64,000 nucleotides of DNA. It comes from Phytopythium helicoides. Its lineage: Eukaryota; Oomycota; Peronosporomycetes; Pythiales; Pythiaceae. Positions 10,678-22,692 of the stretch are shown here, one piece after another (within the stretch, counting starts at the first letter, position 1; every line of letters starts with the position of its first letter). Under the pieces are notes generated by a model. That model searched no databases. It worked only from the letters and a program-made list of their open reading frames with translations, and was not told where the DNA came from. The stretch lies in the NCBI GenBank assembly GCA_024867545.1, contig JANFNE010000016.1:186001-250000 (forward strand), in the 5' to 3' direction. Made by a program: the position numbers and the translations under genes.

Positions 10678-13669
10678 ATGGCGCGCAGCAAGCTGCAGTG
10701 GCGCGCCGAGAAGAAGCGCGCGGCGCAGCAGTCGGCGCTGGGGGCGGCGGAGCTGCTGCAGCTCAAGACGGAGCACCCGCAGCTGGTGGCGGCGCCGGTC
10801 TCGCGGGCTCCGGAGGCGCTCGGGGCTCCGAGCGGCGTCGAAAAATCGGCGGCGCCGCCAAAGTCGTCGGCGGTGATCGATCTGACGGCTGGGGGCGAGG
10901 AGGAGGGAGGAGGAAGAGGACGAGGAGCTGCCGGTGCTGCTGGACGAGGAGGAGGGCGAGGCGATGGCTGCGGAAGACGCTGGGAGGGTCGGCGAGGAGA
11001 GAGATGAGGCTGGGACGGCTGCGCTGGAACAAGTGGAAGGCGAGGAGTCGGACGTGGACGAGGACTGGCCGACCGTGGAGCAGAGCGGGACGAGCACGCC
11101 CGAGACGCAGGAGCTCGAGGATGATAACGACGAGGAGGAAGAGAACAGCCGGGAGGGCTCTCTGCAACAAGCTCCCGAGACTGCTGCACTGAACAGCGTG
11201 ATGGATCTGGAAGAGGACGAGATGGAGGTTGACGAGGAGCTGCCGGTTGCATCCAAGGCGTCTGCTGTGACTAGTAGTGAGACCGAGCCTGCCACCGACT
11301 GGGCTGGACGGATCCTTCGCATCGTTGAGACGGCGGCAATCCGTAATGAAAGCCTCGAAAACGGAGAGATCTTCGAGGTCGGCGCAGTCGCGACGTCGCC
11401 GGCGTCGATAAAGCGAGCGATCGCATTTGAGCGACTGGGTTCTCGGGAAGACAGTAGCTCGGATGCGGGTTCCAGTCACTCGCAGCAGAATGCAACTGGC
11501 CCCGGCAAGCAGAAGAAGACCCGAAAGAAGCGCGGTAAAAAGAAGCGTAAGCGAGAGTTGGAGGCGATGATGGCTGAGTTTGCAATGCCAACGTCGGCTC
11601 CGATGGGCTTTGAACGCATCACAAGGCAGGATGCGCTCCCGAATACGCTGACCGATGGCTTCAGCCATCCCGCCGTCCAGGCGGCGGTTGGAATCCCAAC
11701 AACAGAGCGGCGCGTTCAATTCGCGCCAAGGTTTCCTCCTCCCCCACCCCCTCCTCGTCCAATGTCGTTTGGCGGACCTCCTCCGCCACCACGAGTGTTG
11801 CCTCCGCACATGATTCCAAGCCAGATTGGGCCTCCACCTCCACCTCCACCTCAAGGACTAGCTCAATTTTCCCAACATCCAGGCTTCCGTCGCCATCTCA
11901 GCGACCCGATAACGACGCACCCACCTTATGAGAGTAACCAAATCATGCGTGTCAACCGGCAGGGTAGCATCGAGATGCTCGGTGCTAGCAGTGGCATCCT
12001 CCGACCACCTCCTCAAATCGTTGGTGGAGAGGCTGCTCCACCCCACACCACCATTCCCGTCAATGGCGCGTTCAGATACCGAAGCATTGCTCATCCTGTG
12101 CAGCCTAAGCGAATGGTCCAGCTGATCCAGTCCAAAAGCAATGGAGAACAATCGAAGGTTGGTTCACTGGCAGCAGGCAAGACAGCACCTCCAAGCAATG
12201 AAAGCCACGACGAAGATTTCATGGGACGAGAGAAGCAACCCGATGGATATAATGAAGCGGCGGAAAGTGGTCTAGATCTTGATGTGCTTCGCGCCATGGC
12301 GCTTCGGACGAAACGCACACCACGATCTCAGCCACAAGCCCAGGGCGAAAAAGCATCAGATCCATCGTGCGAGAAGGACCGCTCAGCAAACGCCTCCGAC
12401 ACTACCGTTACCAATAACAAAAACAAGACCGACATTGATGAGCTGCGCGCAGAGATATTGCGTTCAATGGCCCGGAAGACAAAGAAGCAGAAAATGTCGG
12501 GCATTGAGCACAGCAGCTCGAAAGGTGCCGAAGCCGTCGAAGACGACACACGCAGCTCGGACCCATTGACTTCTGACTCCAACGATACTTCGCGTCATAT
12601 CGAAGATAGCGTCGCTGAGGCGCGTCCAGTGTCTGCAGTTCAAGTGGCGCCCCCCAAAAGTGCGTTAGGTCCTGGACCGGCAAAATCTTCCTCAGCACTC
12701 GTGGCACCTGCGGCCACTGAAGCACACGATGCTCCGCCGACGCCTGTCATTCGTCCGCTGACGGCATGCTCACAGTCTCTTGTGATTCGATTGGATGAAG
12801 ACGACTTGATACTGGCGAGCGGCGATGGAGAAAGCACAGGGCTCGGAAGCCCCCTTTGCAGTACGGAAGCTCCACGAAGTATTCAATCAGCCATTGAAGA
12901 GATGCGCAAAAAAATCGCAGGACTAGAGCGAGAACGCGCAGGCACCATCAAAACCAAGCCTGTGTCATCTTCGGCTTCGTCATCGACAGCTAGCTCACAA
13001 CGCTCCTCACCACACTCACCACATGCGTCTGCAGTCAAGGCCAGTGCTGCGTCACGAACGCCTCCGCCACCAGTTATCACCACTTTTCCTAAATCTACTT
13101 CCGCTTCACCGGCATCGTCATCAGGTTCGTCATCTACGAATCCGAGTCCGGAAAGCCTTCAGTCCAAGATCCGCGCTATGAAAGAGCAAATTGCTGCCAA
13201 GGAGCGCGAAAAGCGGCTTCGCAGCGAGCTTCTACGTCAAGTTCAATTAAAGCAGAAGGCCCTTAGCAAGTCGCCAATCTCTCCGCCGAATGCAGTGCCA
13301 TTAGGTCAGCAATCCGTCACGAAGGCAATTTGCGCGGTGCCGTATCCTGCTTTCTCTCTCGCCTCCATCACTGACGAGTGAACTGACGCGCGTGCGTGTT
13401 GTATGTGTGGCGTCGTGGGGGTGTCGGGACGCACTTTTCGGTCTCGGACGACGTCACTTTGTGCTGTGGTCGTGTATATGCCATACTAGGTCACTGACGC
13501 TGGTGGAAGTGCGAGCAAGAAGCGGCTGGATGCGGTTCAACTGGAGCGATGGAGGACAGATTTTGAGGCGAGTGTGAAGGATATGAGCGAGGCTTGCCGG
13601 GAACTTGTGCTCGTCGACGCGGAACTTGCGAGACTGGAGCACGAGATCGCAGCGAGGTCTAGCGATTAG
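10678..13669 (+). CDS. Large proline-rich, coiled-coil nuclear-looking protein, unrecognised
   Basis: The ATG at 10678 starts MARSKLQWRAEKKR. A one-nucleotide shift near 10905-10915, in a GAG/GGAGG run, leads into the frame that stays open to 13381. An intron (13378-13515) then joins an exon ending at 13669, and the phase closes exactly. In order: a VIDLT SUMO-interaction-like motif followed by acidic residues; acidic low-complexity sequence; a KKTRKKRGKKKRKR nuclear-localisation patch; two polyproline stretches; two related motifs (LDVLRAMALRTKR and DELRAEILRSMARKTK); and a C-terminal Glu/Lys/Arg coiled coil. The repeated LRA/LR motifs and coiled coil recall exosome-adaptor proteins of the ZFC3H1/Red1 type, but no zinc finger is visible, so that is a guess. 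After the TAG at 13667 the frame continues 17 codons to a perfect GTGAGT donor. Confidence 0.65.
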
Positions 13670-13928
13670 ATCGCTGGCCAGACGGATATTTATGCGCTGA
13701 CTACAAGTGAGCAGCAGGTGAGTGGCTGATTAACTAGATGGAGAGATAGATGTGAGGTCAATCCGTTCAGGACAGCTGATGCCACCAAGTAGGATTAGTA
13801 AGGGGGCGATGGCATCGAGGTGTCATCTTCGACAAGCCAGTCCTAGCGGATGCTGACCGTGATGCATGACAAAAAGGATCATCAAATAAAAAGATGCGAT
13901 ACCAATTTCCTGTGTTTCGAGTTCGTGA

Positions 13929-16900
13929 TCAAAAGTACATGGGGTTGGCATAAGGCGGGTATCGATCGTCGATCCACATGTTGACGAGGTCGTCAAGATG
14001 CAGAATCACGTCAAGGAGAGGTAGCTCATCGCGAAAAGCTATCGGGGTCGGGTGCGTTGGGGCGCCGCATGTGGTGATCATGAGCCTTTCCTTATCCATG
14101 ACGAACGCCTTCATGAGCAGCTCGAATTCCATCTCTAGTGTCGATGAGCACATTCGGCTCAGCATGGACCCGAAAAGTGAGTCGAATAGTGCCTGATGCT
14201 GCGGGAACGAGCGCGTGATAAGCGGACGAACAAACCGTGAAAGCACTTGCTGAACAATCGGAAGCAAGCGAGTCTTGAAGGATCCCGTCTTGGCGTTTGC
14301 GCGCAGCTTGGTGAATTCACTCGATGAGAGCTGGAGCTTACCAAGGGCAGTCATTCCTGTCGCGCCAAGGAAGCCCAACATGAAGGAGCTGCTGGAACTT
14401 CGAAATCCGGCGGTCGACTCTCCAGGATCGTCATCTTCGTTTGCATGAGCTCCGAAAGAAAGAGAGAATGCGGTGTGCAACGAGTTCGTTTTCTCACTCT
14501 CCACTTGGCGTGTAAATGAGCTTGACGGGGACCACGGCGCAGTCTTTTCGCTAGCAGCAGATAGACTACGTTTGCGGTGCTGCTCCACAATGGCATCGAT
14601 ATCCAATAGCACTTCGGTGTGTAGCTCTGACAGCATAATACGGCCAAAGGGAGCTAATGTCTTCACCCTAGACTTCGAGGTAGCAACCGTCGGAAGCATC
14701 AGATCAATCTGAAGGCCAACACGATCCCCTCCGAGCTCGACAAAAGCCGCACGATAGAGTCCGAGAAACATGGGCGGGATTGGAAGCGACGCGTTGACAG
14801 GTCCTTGATAGTCCAAATCTCGAAAAGAGCCGCTAACTTGGCACTCGTCGCCCATGCCCTTGAGGCTACCAGCGACTTCGGCGCTCACTTCGTCTATGTT
14901 ACGCTTGATAAACTCAACGCTAGATTTTAAAGCACGAACAACTTTGCTAAACGTTTTGAACCGTACTCGGAATGAAGGGTCTGTCTGCATGAAAAGTAAC
15001 GGGTCGATGCCTTGAGGACTTTTTAATGGGGAAGCCGCGACTCCAGGCAATGGAACACCGGCAGAAGCTGTCCCCGTACTAGACAATGGACCTTTTCGTC
15101 CGAAACGGAATCCGTACAAGAAGTTGTCGTAGCCTGTACGTGGCTTTCCATAGTCAATCCCAAGTATGATACGCTCGTATGCCTTCGCAATGGCCTCCAC
15201 AACACTAGCGACATTCAAGGTACAGTGGAAGTGGCTCATGTGGACCTCAAGACTCGCTGGTTTGTGCACAAGACGACTGATAGTACCAAAAAATTCGTCG
15301 ATGTCAAACAGCTCAAAAGAAGGCGGGAGTGCAGTAGCACTCATACCCGCTTCACCGGTTCCAGGAAACGCAAATGGAAACTTGGTCGACCCCAAAGATT
15401 GCTGCTTGCGAATATAGGCAAGTTCCACGAAGTGTTTCCAGGTATCTCGTAGCTTTCGAGCCTGCTCTTCATTGTAGTCGCTCGATTCTGGAGAAAGGAA
15501 AGCCTTGTAGTAGTCGCACATTCCCGTGACAGTGTTAAAATTGTGCCCCGAAGGGAAGGACACTTCGTCCTTTAAAGCCACCAGCAAATTAAATTGTCCA
15601 AACGATAAGTTTAATAGTCTTGCGATCTCTTTCATGCGCTTCTCGGATATCACGAGCGAAAGTAGTTGAGCAGCTGCAGCTCCAAGAAGACCCTTTGAAT
15701 CATTCGGGTCCGGACGACGCATCTCCTTCTCGACATCTATTTCTTCCAACGTGGTTTCCATGACCTCATCAATTCGAGGACCGCGAATGTCAATAACTCC
15801 CTGAAGGTCGAGCTTTGCAGGCGGCGCTTCAAAAGCTATGGCAAGTTCGATTGGAAAATACAGCAATGCCAAGTCCCTGACTAGCGAGCTAAGAACGTCC
15901 GAACAAAGTTTTCGTACGATAGGCTCAGGCAAGTCAACACCACCCTTGACTCGACGAGAAAAATTGATGAGCTCCACTTTCGTCGCTTCGGGATTGAAAA
16001 GGAACTCCCAGCTTCCGCGATGGAGCGCCTTGGGGTCATCTGGATCCTCAACAAAGATCAAGTAGATGGTTGCCTCAAAGTCTGTATCCAAGTACATGGC
16101 ATCCCATATGGACTTAGGGATGCGTGTCCCCTTTTCTCCGACGACCTTCACGTGTTTGCCACAGCAAACGGTGTGGCCTTTCATGATAACTTTGCAGGTT
16201 GGAGTGATGCCCAGTGCTCCGTTTGTCTGATGCCCCATCTGAATCGAGAACGAGCTCGTAAATGATTCGACCGAGAAATCTTGCAAGCCGTAGAAGATTC
16301 CGTCTACGCTAAAACGAAGCGTGTAATTTTTCTCTCGAGGATGCCAGTAGAGTCGCTTCAGCGCGTCTAACTTTGCTTGAGCACAACGCATCTTTGGAGC
16401 GAGGTTAATTGGTCCTGCTGTACTGTTCGAAGCGCTACGAGAGCCATTGGCAAACTCTTTGCTATCGGGTGATAACGGCGTTTTCGCAAGCGGTGACTTG
16501 AAAAATGAGGATCGGTTAGGGCTGCTATGGGCACTTGCACTACTTCGTCGCCGTTTCTGATCCTCGGCCGCAACTTCCTCCATGGACGCAATTGTTTTCT
16601 CAAGCAAGTTAATCTGACGGTGTATCTTCCCTTTTTTCACTTTCCACCTCTTCATTCTCAGCGCGGCTCGGCTTTTCGCGTCATTGTGAAGGCTAGCTGC
16701 AGAAGTACTGGCAGCTGTCCATGCGGATTCAACTGCAGTCATATCCATGGTGTTGGTGAAATGCTCAAGAGCAGTGCATGAAAGGGTTGACTGCGCATCT
16801 ATAGAAGTCGGTCTTCCCAAACGTTCCGGTTCATCCTTTTGATCGTGCTTGTTGGAGTCGCTTGCATTCGGGGGATCAGGCTCTTGATAGGATGAACTTA

Positions 16901-17910
16901 GAATGCCCACAGTTTCGTTGGGTCCGAAAATTCCACATCCGTCGTCGGTGTTTGTATCTGGAATATACTCATCTATGGGCTCCACGCTTTCCACTCCAGC
17001 AACCTCAGTCGTTGGGGCATCCTGCGTGCCATTCTCACTCTTGAGACTCGACTTGCGGCAGCGTGTGCGAACCCATCGGCGACGGCGCACGTAGTCTGTG
17101 GAGTGCGGAACTTTTCGCTCCTGCTTCTTCTTCAGCATGTGGTTGATCCTGCGCGTTGCGATCAGATTTAGTTAGCTACACGACGCTACTTCACACTCTA
17201 CAAAACAATATACGCACATGCTAAAGTCAAATGCGTACACCCATCCTTCAGCATCGCACGAACTCGATTTGGTATCAATCTCCCAGTCGCTTATCCACTC
17301 CCAATCTGCAGGTAACTGCGGCTCAATCTTTTCTCGCGTTTGACTCGATGGTGAGCCGTGACGATTGCCCCATCTCCTGCGGTCCGTTGGTAGCAAGTGA
17401 CCTGCAGCCATGTTTGTTTGAAATGAGCTACAGATCCCGCAACAATTCAAATGCAGTTGATGCGAACCGGGAAAAGTCGAGCCCCACGAAAACGTGAGGT
17501 ACGAGTATCGCTCGTGCTCGTAGACATCGTCAACGCACTCGTCGGCACTGAAATCCCGCACCCCACGGTCGCGGTGCACGGCGCGCAGAAACTCCTCCTC
17601 CCTCCCCTGTCACCACCATTAGCGAAGCCTCCTCTCCGCTCGACCAAAGAGTCGCACCTTGTGCTGCTCTAACACTTCCTCGACACTCGCCACCTTGCGA
17701 GGATCGTGTGCCCAGTAGAAAGCGCGCAGTCGCGCTTGGTATTTCCGCGCTCGCTCCTCTTCTTCGCTCAGCGACGACGACCCTGCTGTCGTTCAATCCG
17801 CTACGTCAGCTCCGAGCCAACATCTCCGTTCACAAGCAGACCATACAGGACGAATCACGCGCTTCCTGGGCCTCTGCAGCAGGCAGCGGTGCTACCTCGG
17901 CGGGCTCCAT
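13929..17910 (-). CDS. Dysferlin-domain large protein, 5 exons
   Basis: Exons 17910-17847, 17785-17658, 17597-17468, 17401-17218 and 17148-13929 join in phase to about 1241 residues. Exons 3-5 rebuild a dysferlin/peroxin-type domain: VYEHERYSYLTFSWGS, LLPTDRRRWGN, then WEWISDWEID, EGWVYAFDFS and YVRRRRWVRTR. In TECPR1 and yeast Pex23/Pex30-type proteins this domain acts at membranes (autophagosome/lysosome, ER-peroxisome). The following 1000 residues are one huge exon with no family I can name. It has a coiled coil after the domain, alternating hydrophobic beta-like and helical segments, and the conserved-looking VDRRYPPY-like C-terminus (DDRYPPYANPMYF). No membrane helix is obvious. A membrane-contact or lipid-binding role is inference only. 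The short first exon is supported by phase but not by homology. Confidence 0.78.
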
Positions 17911-17975
17911 GGAGCTTCGGTCAGTCGGTTATTCTCTGTGAAGATCGCAATTTCGCGACGCTTCAAGATCGCAAG

Positions 17976-18363
17976 ATGGACCGCCCGTTACTGCAAAGAG
18001 TCGAGAAAATCACGAGGTTCACGGACATCCAAGCTGTTGATGTGATGCAAGAGCTGTTAGATTTTTGTGTAGTCATATAGGTCTCACGCCCAACCAAAGA
18101 GATGTCATTGGGACTTTCCCATCTGAACTCAGCTTTTTCAGCAAAACCTGTCTGTTGTCTGTCGTGAACTCGAGCTGTACAACCCCACTGAGCACCTACG
18201 CGGCTAGAATCTCAATCCCATGAATTCGCGTTTGCAGTCCCTCCATCAGGTTCAGCGCGACAATGATGCGTTCGATTGGAGCCCAAATCCCATGCGCGCA
18301 CTACGCTTCGCGGTTCTGGTGTTCTGCATCCACATGACAATGGATGTTGCGCGCAGCCGCTGA
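17976..18363 (+). CDS. Small coiled-coil protein, unrecognised, with in-frame TAG
   Basis: Exon 17976-18068 reads MDRPLLQRVEKITRFTDIQA and on. A GTAGTC donor and TTTTCAG acceptor lead in phase to QNLSVVCRELELYNPTEHL (from 18143). The frame meets TAG at 18206-18208 and then continues with NLNPMNSRLQSLHQVQRDND to a TGA at 18363. The heptad-like Leu/Gln pattern suggests a coiled coil. It could be a short protein ending at the TAG, a longer gene with a nonsense change, or have an intron I have not placed. It is divergent from the dysferlin gene with only 65 bp between starts, suggesting a shared promoter. No family recognised. Confidence 0.4.
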
Positions 18364-19271
18364 TTAATCTGGAGGCACACTACTCAAACGCGATGTCACC
18401 GCCGAATTCGTCGTCAAGCTCGCATCTGGAATCGGTGGCAGCGTCCGCTTTGGCTGCCTTGGTTGCGTTGGCCCTTGGACAATCTTCTGCACCGTTCTCC
18501 GCGCTGGCGCCTTGACCAGCTGGAATTCTTGCACGGCTCGCTCGACCAGCGCACGTGGACCGAGCCCTTCTGCGCCCTTGATCTCCCGTAGCATTTCCTT
18601 CTGCTGAGTTGATTAATGTCATGCACGGTGCGCGCGCTCGTGGGGTGAGAAGTTGGCAGGCAGGGAGGCAAGCAGGAGACTCACTACACGGGGGCAACAC
18701 ATTCCTTTCTTCCTTCAGAGCAGCTTCTCACACGGGCCTTTCGCGAGCTCTGCTACTTGGTCAGCACATACATCTCGACCGACCCGTCACTGCGCAGTGC
18801 ATCTCCAAGAAAATACTAGAGCGCCGTGTTTCGCGTACGGGCTAGCCACCAATTAGGAAAGGTAGCGGCGCTCTCCCGGGCGCTCCTCTGCTCGGCAGAT
18901 CTTCCCGACCTTGTACAAGTCTTTGTCCTCCTTCATGGCAACCGCGTCCGTCGATTGCAATCCAACGATCCGCCCTTGAAAGGCTCATCGCCAGGATCTG
19001 CTGCCTGCTTACGAATTGGTGCTTTGTCGGGAGAGCAATTGGCGCGCTGCACGCATACAGGAGCAGCAACAAGAGCAGCAACAGGAGCAGCAACAGGAGC
19101 AACAGGAGCAACAGGAGCAGCAACAGGAGCAGTGCAATGCTCGTGCATTGCTTCATGTGCGCTCTTCACCCAGTCCATGTTGAAGGTGACGCGCGTCGAC
19201 CGAGTAGTCTCCTCTGATTGGCGCAAATGCGTCGCAGCGCCGGGTCGCTTACGAGGCACCGCGCGCGCCAA
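18364..19271 (-). CDS. Probable multi-exon gene, unrecognised, reading frame not resolved
   Basis: Several minus-strand pieces look coding but do not join cleanly. Near 19180-18930 there is MDWVKSAHEAMHEHC, an Ala/Pro/Val repeat tract and DPGDEPFKGGSLDC. Near 18925-18850, in another frame, is MKEDKDLYKVGKICRAEE. Near 18810-18750 is YFLGDALRSDGSVEMYVLTK. Near 18615-18364 is EMLREIKGAEGLGPRALVER with a KIVQ-containing tail ending at 18364. Introns and at least one frameshift would be needed. The pieces have ordinary protein-like composition, unlike the poly-Leu and poly-Ala shadow frames here. No function can be proposed. Confidence 0.35.
19055..19133. repeat. GCAGCAACAGGA-type short tandem repeat
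   Basis: Imperfect alternation of AGGAGCAGCAAC and AGGAGCAAC units. It lies within the probable minus-strand gene and yields an Ala/Pro/Val tract there. Length polymorphism would be in-frame because units are 9 or 12 bp. Confidence 0.75.
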
Positions 19272-19424
19272 TCAGCGGGCGCCATGGGGCCTCGGCCAAT
19301 CGGCGTCGAGTATTTGGTGCCACGCGAAGCTGATTACGCAACACCCCTGTCATGTCTCACATCATGTAAACCACACACTAGATCCGCTTGCCTTCCGTCA
19401 CTATGCGTCACTCCATAGCTCGAG

Positions 19425-21298
19425 ATGGCGGATCTACTGGCGGCGGCGGCGGCTTCCGACGCGGCGCACGGCGCTGCGGCGCTGGCGACGAGCGCGCGGG
19501 TGCTGGGGCTGCGCGCGTCGCAGCTCGCGGACCTGAAGGAGCAGGCGATCGCGTGGGCGGCGGCCCACGGGCTGCTCGTGGGCTGGCGCGGACCCGCGGC
19601 GGCTGCGGCTGCGTTCACGCACATTCCCTTCTGTCTGCTGCCCGTACAGGTGCGTTGCGGGCTTGGGAGAGAGAGAGAGAAGGCTGCTGACGGTGTGGGT
19701 GGAGCGAGTAGCTGCCCAAGACGCAGTTCGAGCACGGCGTGGAGCTGTCGCCAGTGTACGGACGACTCGTGGACCGCGTGAGCCGCGACGTCGAGTGGCT
19801 GCACAGCACGGTGCAGACGTACGTGGCCGAGTGGTGGACGGGGTGAGGGAGAGTTTGAACTGATGGTGGGGCTCGCGCTAGCGTCGTGGAGGAGGACGCG
19901 TTCACCGGCCGCCTGCTGGAGCTCTCCAAGCTCGTGCACGCCGAGGGCGTGCAGCAGAAGGCGTACCTGGGCATCCACCGCTCCGACTACATGCTGCACG
20001 AGCCGCAGGAGGGCAACCCCGGCGACTCGCAGCGCCTGCTGCAGGTCGAGCTCAACACCATCTCCTCGTCCTTTGCGTGCATCAGCTCGCTCATGTCGGA
20101 CCAGCACCGGTGCGTGCACAGCGGCTTGCATATTCAAAGCAGAGGAGGGTGGCAGCTCACCCGTTTACTCGTGTTGATGCACAGCTACCTCCTGACGCGC
20201 TTTGGGTCGGAGAACCCAGAGCTGGCAGCGCACTACGGCTTGACAACAGACCAGATCTTGGACCACCTTCCAGCCAACCCTGCGATTCGGGAGCTCCCCG
20301 CTGCTCTTGCCGCTGCGCACGCTCACTATGGCGTCAAGGAGTACGTCTTCACGCTCTTAAATCGTACGAGTTTTCCTGCGTTGTCGATCTAACTTGTCGG
20401 CAATTGCAGTGCGGTTGTGCTGTTTGTGGTGCAGCCGAACGAGGCGAATGCCATTGACCAGCGATGGATCGAGTACAATCTGTGGGAGCACCACGGTGTC
20501 CGCGTGATTCGTCGCACGCTCGCCGAGGTGAACGCTTCGGCCAAGTTGGCGGAGGACGCTTCTCGTCGCGCGCTCACGATCGATGGGAAGGAGGTCTCTG
20601 TCGCGTACTTCCGCTCGGCCTACACGCCCAACGACTACCCCACCGAGCAGGAGTGGGCCGGTCGCACGCTCATTGAGCGTTCGTTCGCAATTAAGTGTCC
20701 GTCGATTGCCTACCACCTCGCTGGCACGAAGAAGGTTCAACAAGCGCTTGCCAACCCTGCCGTTCTGCGCCGCTTCATGACAGAGGATGAGGCAGCGCTG
20801 CTGGAGAGCTCGTTTGCGGGTCTTTATGGACTCGAGAAGACCAACCCGGAGACGGAGAAGGTCAAGGCGATGGCGGTGGCGAACCCACGAGGATTCGTCC
20901 TCAAGCCCCAGCGCGAGGGCGGCGGAAATAATCTCTACGGTGACCACGTGGCTGAGGGGATCAAGTCGATGACTCCTACGGAGCTCGAGGCGTACATCCT
21001 GATGGAACGTATTTTCCCGAAAGAGAACCCCGCGGTAAGTCCCAAAAATGCTGTGTGTGCAGGTCGGAGTGGATGATGATATCTAATCCTCTTTGCGTAG
21101 ATTCTGGTGCGCAATGGCGCGGTTGTTGGTGGCAACACGATCAGTGAACTCGGCATGTACATCACGAGCCTATTTGCCGACGGCGAAGAGATCGTGAACA
21201 AGCATGCTGGACATTTGCTGCGCACGAAGCTTTCTGACACGGATGAGGGCGGCGTTGCCACGGGTTTTTCGGTTGTCAGCAGCCCGCTACTCTTGTAG
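19425..21298 (+). CDS. GSS: Glutathione synthetase (eukaryotic type), 6 exons
   Basis: Exons 19425-19649, 19712-19818, 19882-20109, 20185-20340, 20410-21034 and 21101-21298 join with matching phases to 512 residues, close to the family's usual 470-550. Landmarks are FTHIPFCLLP, LHRSDYML-like GIHRSDYMLHE, QVELNTISSSFACISSL, VVQPNEANAIDQRW, AYFRSAYTPNDYPTEQEW, FVLKPQREGGGNNLYG (ATP-grasp glycine-rich loop), GGNTISELGMY and the C-terminal GGVATGFSVVSSPLL. The enzyme ligates gamma-glutamylcysteine and glycine with ATP to make glutathione in the cytosol. The start at 19425 gives a short Ala-rich leader before the conserved region. It ends on TAG, which shows TAG is a normal stop here. No defects seen. 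Confidence 0.95.
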
Positions 21299-21467
21299 AA
21301 CAGTGAGTTGCCATCTCTTCGCGCAAAGATTACGATGGATGCGGCACGGTCCGACTCAACTCAGTGGCATCGCCCTGCAAAATTCAATGCTCATCGCTAT
21401 TTCTAGATGCTTTCGATGTGCCTCATTTTTTGCTGTTGCATGCATTTTCGATCGTGGCGTGGCAGGA

Positions 21468-22626
21468 ATGAACCAAGAGCAGTGCGCGGGTAGTCGACAG
21501 CCACTCTTCCGCATCATCCACGATCCGCCGACCGATCGCTTTTTTCTTGAAGAGATCACAAGACAAGCAGAACTTCGTTCAGCCAAATGTTCATCTACCT
21601 CTGGACCTTTTCCGTGGGAGCAAGTCACCTTGCCTCCTCACACACGCAGATCAAACAGGCCGTGTTCTCCAAAAACAGCAGCAATCGATTCTAGCGCTCA
21701 ACAGCCAGGACAACAATCCCCAACGAAAAAGTTTCGCTCACCAATCAAAGTTGGCGCTTTGAAACTTCCGGGTGACCTGGCTGGGAGACTCCAAAGTCTT
21801 CATGAAGATTCTCAGACAGCAATTCGGTGGAATGGGGAGCCTGTTCATGTCAAAGTCTCTGGTATCGCAGCGTTTGAGCAAACCAGCAAGAACAGCTCCT
21901 GCAACACGGACAACTTAGATCCTATCATTGTTCCTTCAAAGGCTCAAATCGAATCGATGGAGGATGGCAATGGGCAGTGGCTGGCACATATTTACGAACT
22001 CAAGCAGTTGGCAAGGATCCGTCCAAATGCTGATGGCCTTCGCAACGTGAACATCGACTGTACATTCACTCCAATGGCATATCTTTCCGAATCCGAAAGC
22101 GAGCCAGAAGAGGTCGAGGAAGATGACGAAGAGGATTCGTCCTCCGACGAGAGCCTACCGGTGTTCAATCGAGGCGACCGAGTCAAGTTCAGACTCTCGG
22201 GCTCGCTGGAGGACCGCACAGGAAGAGTTGTTTCTCGAATCCACTTTTCTGTTTTCTACGACATTCAATCGCACGAAGGATTTGTCTTCAAGTCAGTGTT
22301 TGCGGGAAACATGAAGCTGTTGCCACCTCGAGAACGTGTGCCAAAGCCCAAGCCGCGTCACGTGTACGTCAAGCACGAAAAAGTCCTATGGCTGCCGCCT
22401 CTAGGCGAAGACCCAATGTACAACAACGAAGAAAGCAGCGATAGCGACAGCAATGAACGACGAGGCAGCAAACTCTAAACCACGCGGCACGACGTACAAA
22501 GCGCGCATCGTGGGGTTGCGTTCATTTGAGCGGTTCGATCTATTACTGCGCACAGGGCACGTGATTAAGCGCGTCCCGTACGACCAGCTGCGGCCGCGCG
22601 CCGGCTTCTCCGTGTCATCATCATAG
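21468..22626 (+). CDS. Acidic protein with Tudor/KOW-like modules, one frameshift
   Basis: The frame starting at ATG 21468 (MNQEQCAGSRQ) runs to TAA at 22478. Its C-terminal third has an acidic patch (ESEPEEVEEDDEEDSSSDES), then GDRVKFRLSGSLEDRTGRVV and a FYDIQSHEGFVFKSVF stretch, resembling a small SH3-like barrel of the Tudor/KOW type. From 22453 an overlapping frame continues YKARIVGLRSFERFDLLLRT and GHVIKRVPYDQLRPRAG, a second module of the same style, ending at 22626. One base lost or gained near 22455 would join them. I therefore treat them as one gene with a one-nucleotide break; two overlapping genes is the alternative. Tudor-like folds bind methylated histone tails or RNA-polymerase factors, but the specific function is unknown. 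Confidence 0.6.
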
Positions 22627-22692
22627 CTGGCGATCAAGCCGGCGCCTCTACGGCGACCTCGGATCGTTATACGCTGCTGGAGTAGCTTGCGT

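Noticed and set aside
10558..11854. Long minus-strand frames (254, 226 and 363 codons) opposite the proline/acid-rich gene
   Set aside because: Their Ser/Arg/Leu-heavy composition mirrors the biased plus-strand gene; shadows.
18842..19156. Poly-Leu frame suggesting a membrane protein
   Set aside because: Produced by the GCAGCAACAGGA tandem repeat read in another frame.
19330..20140. Minus-strand 267-codon frame
   Set aside because: Shadow of glutathione synthetase exons 1-3.
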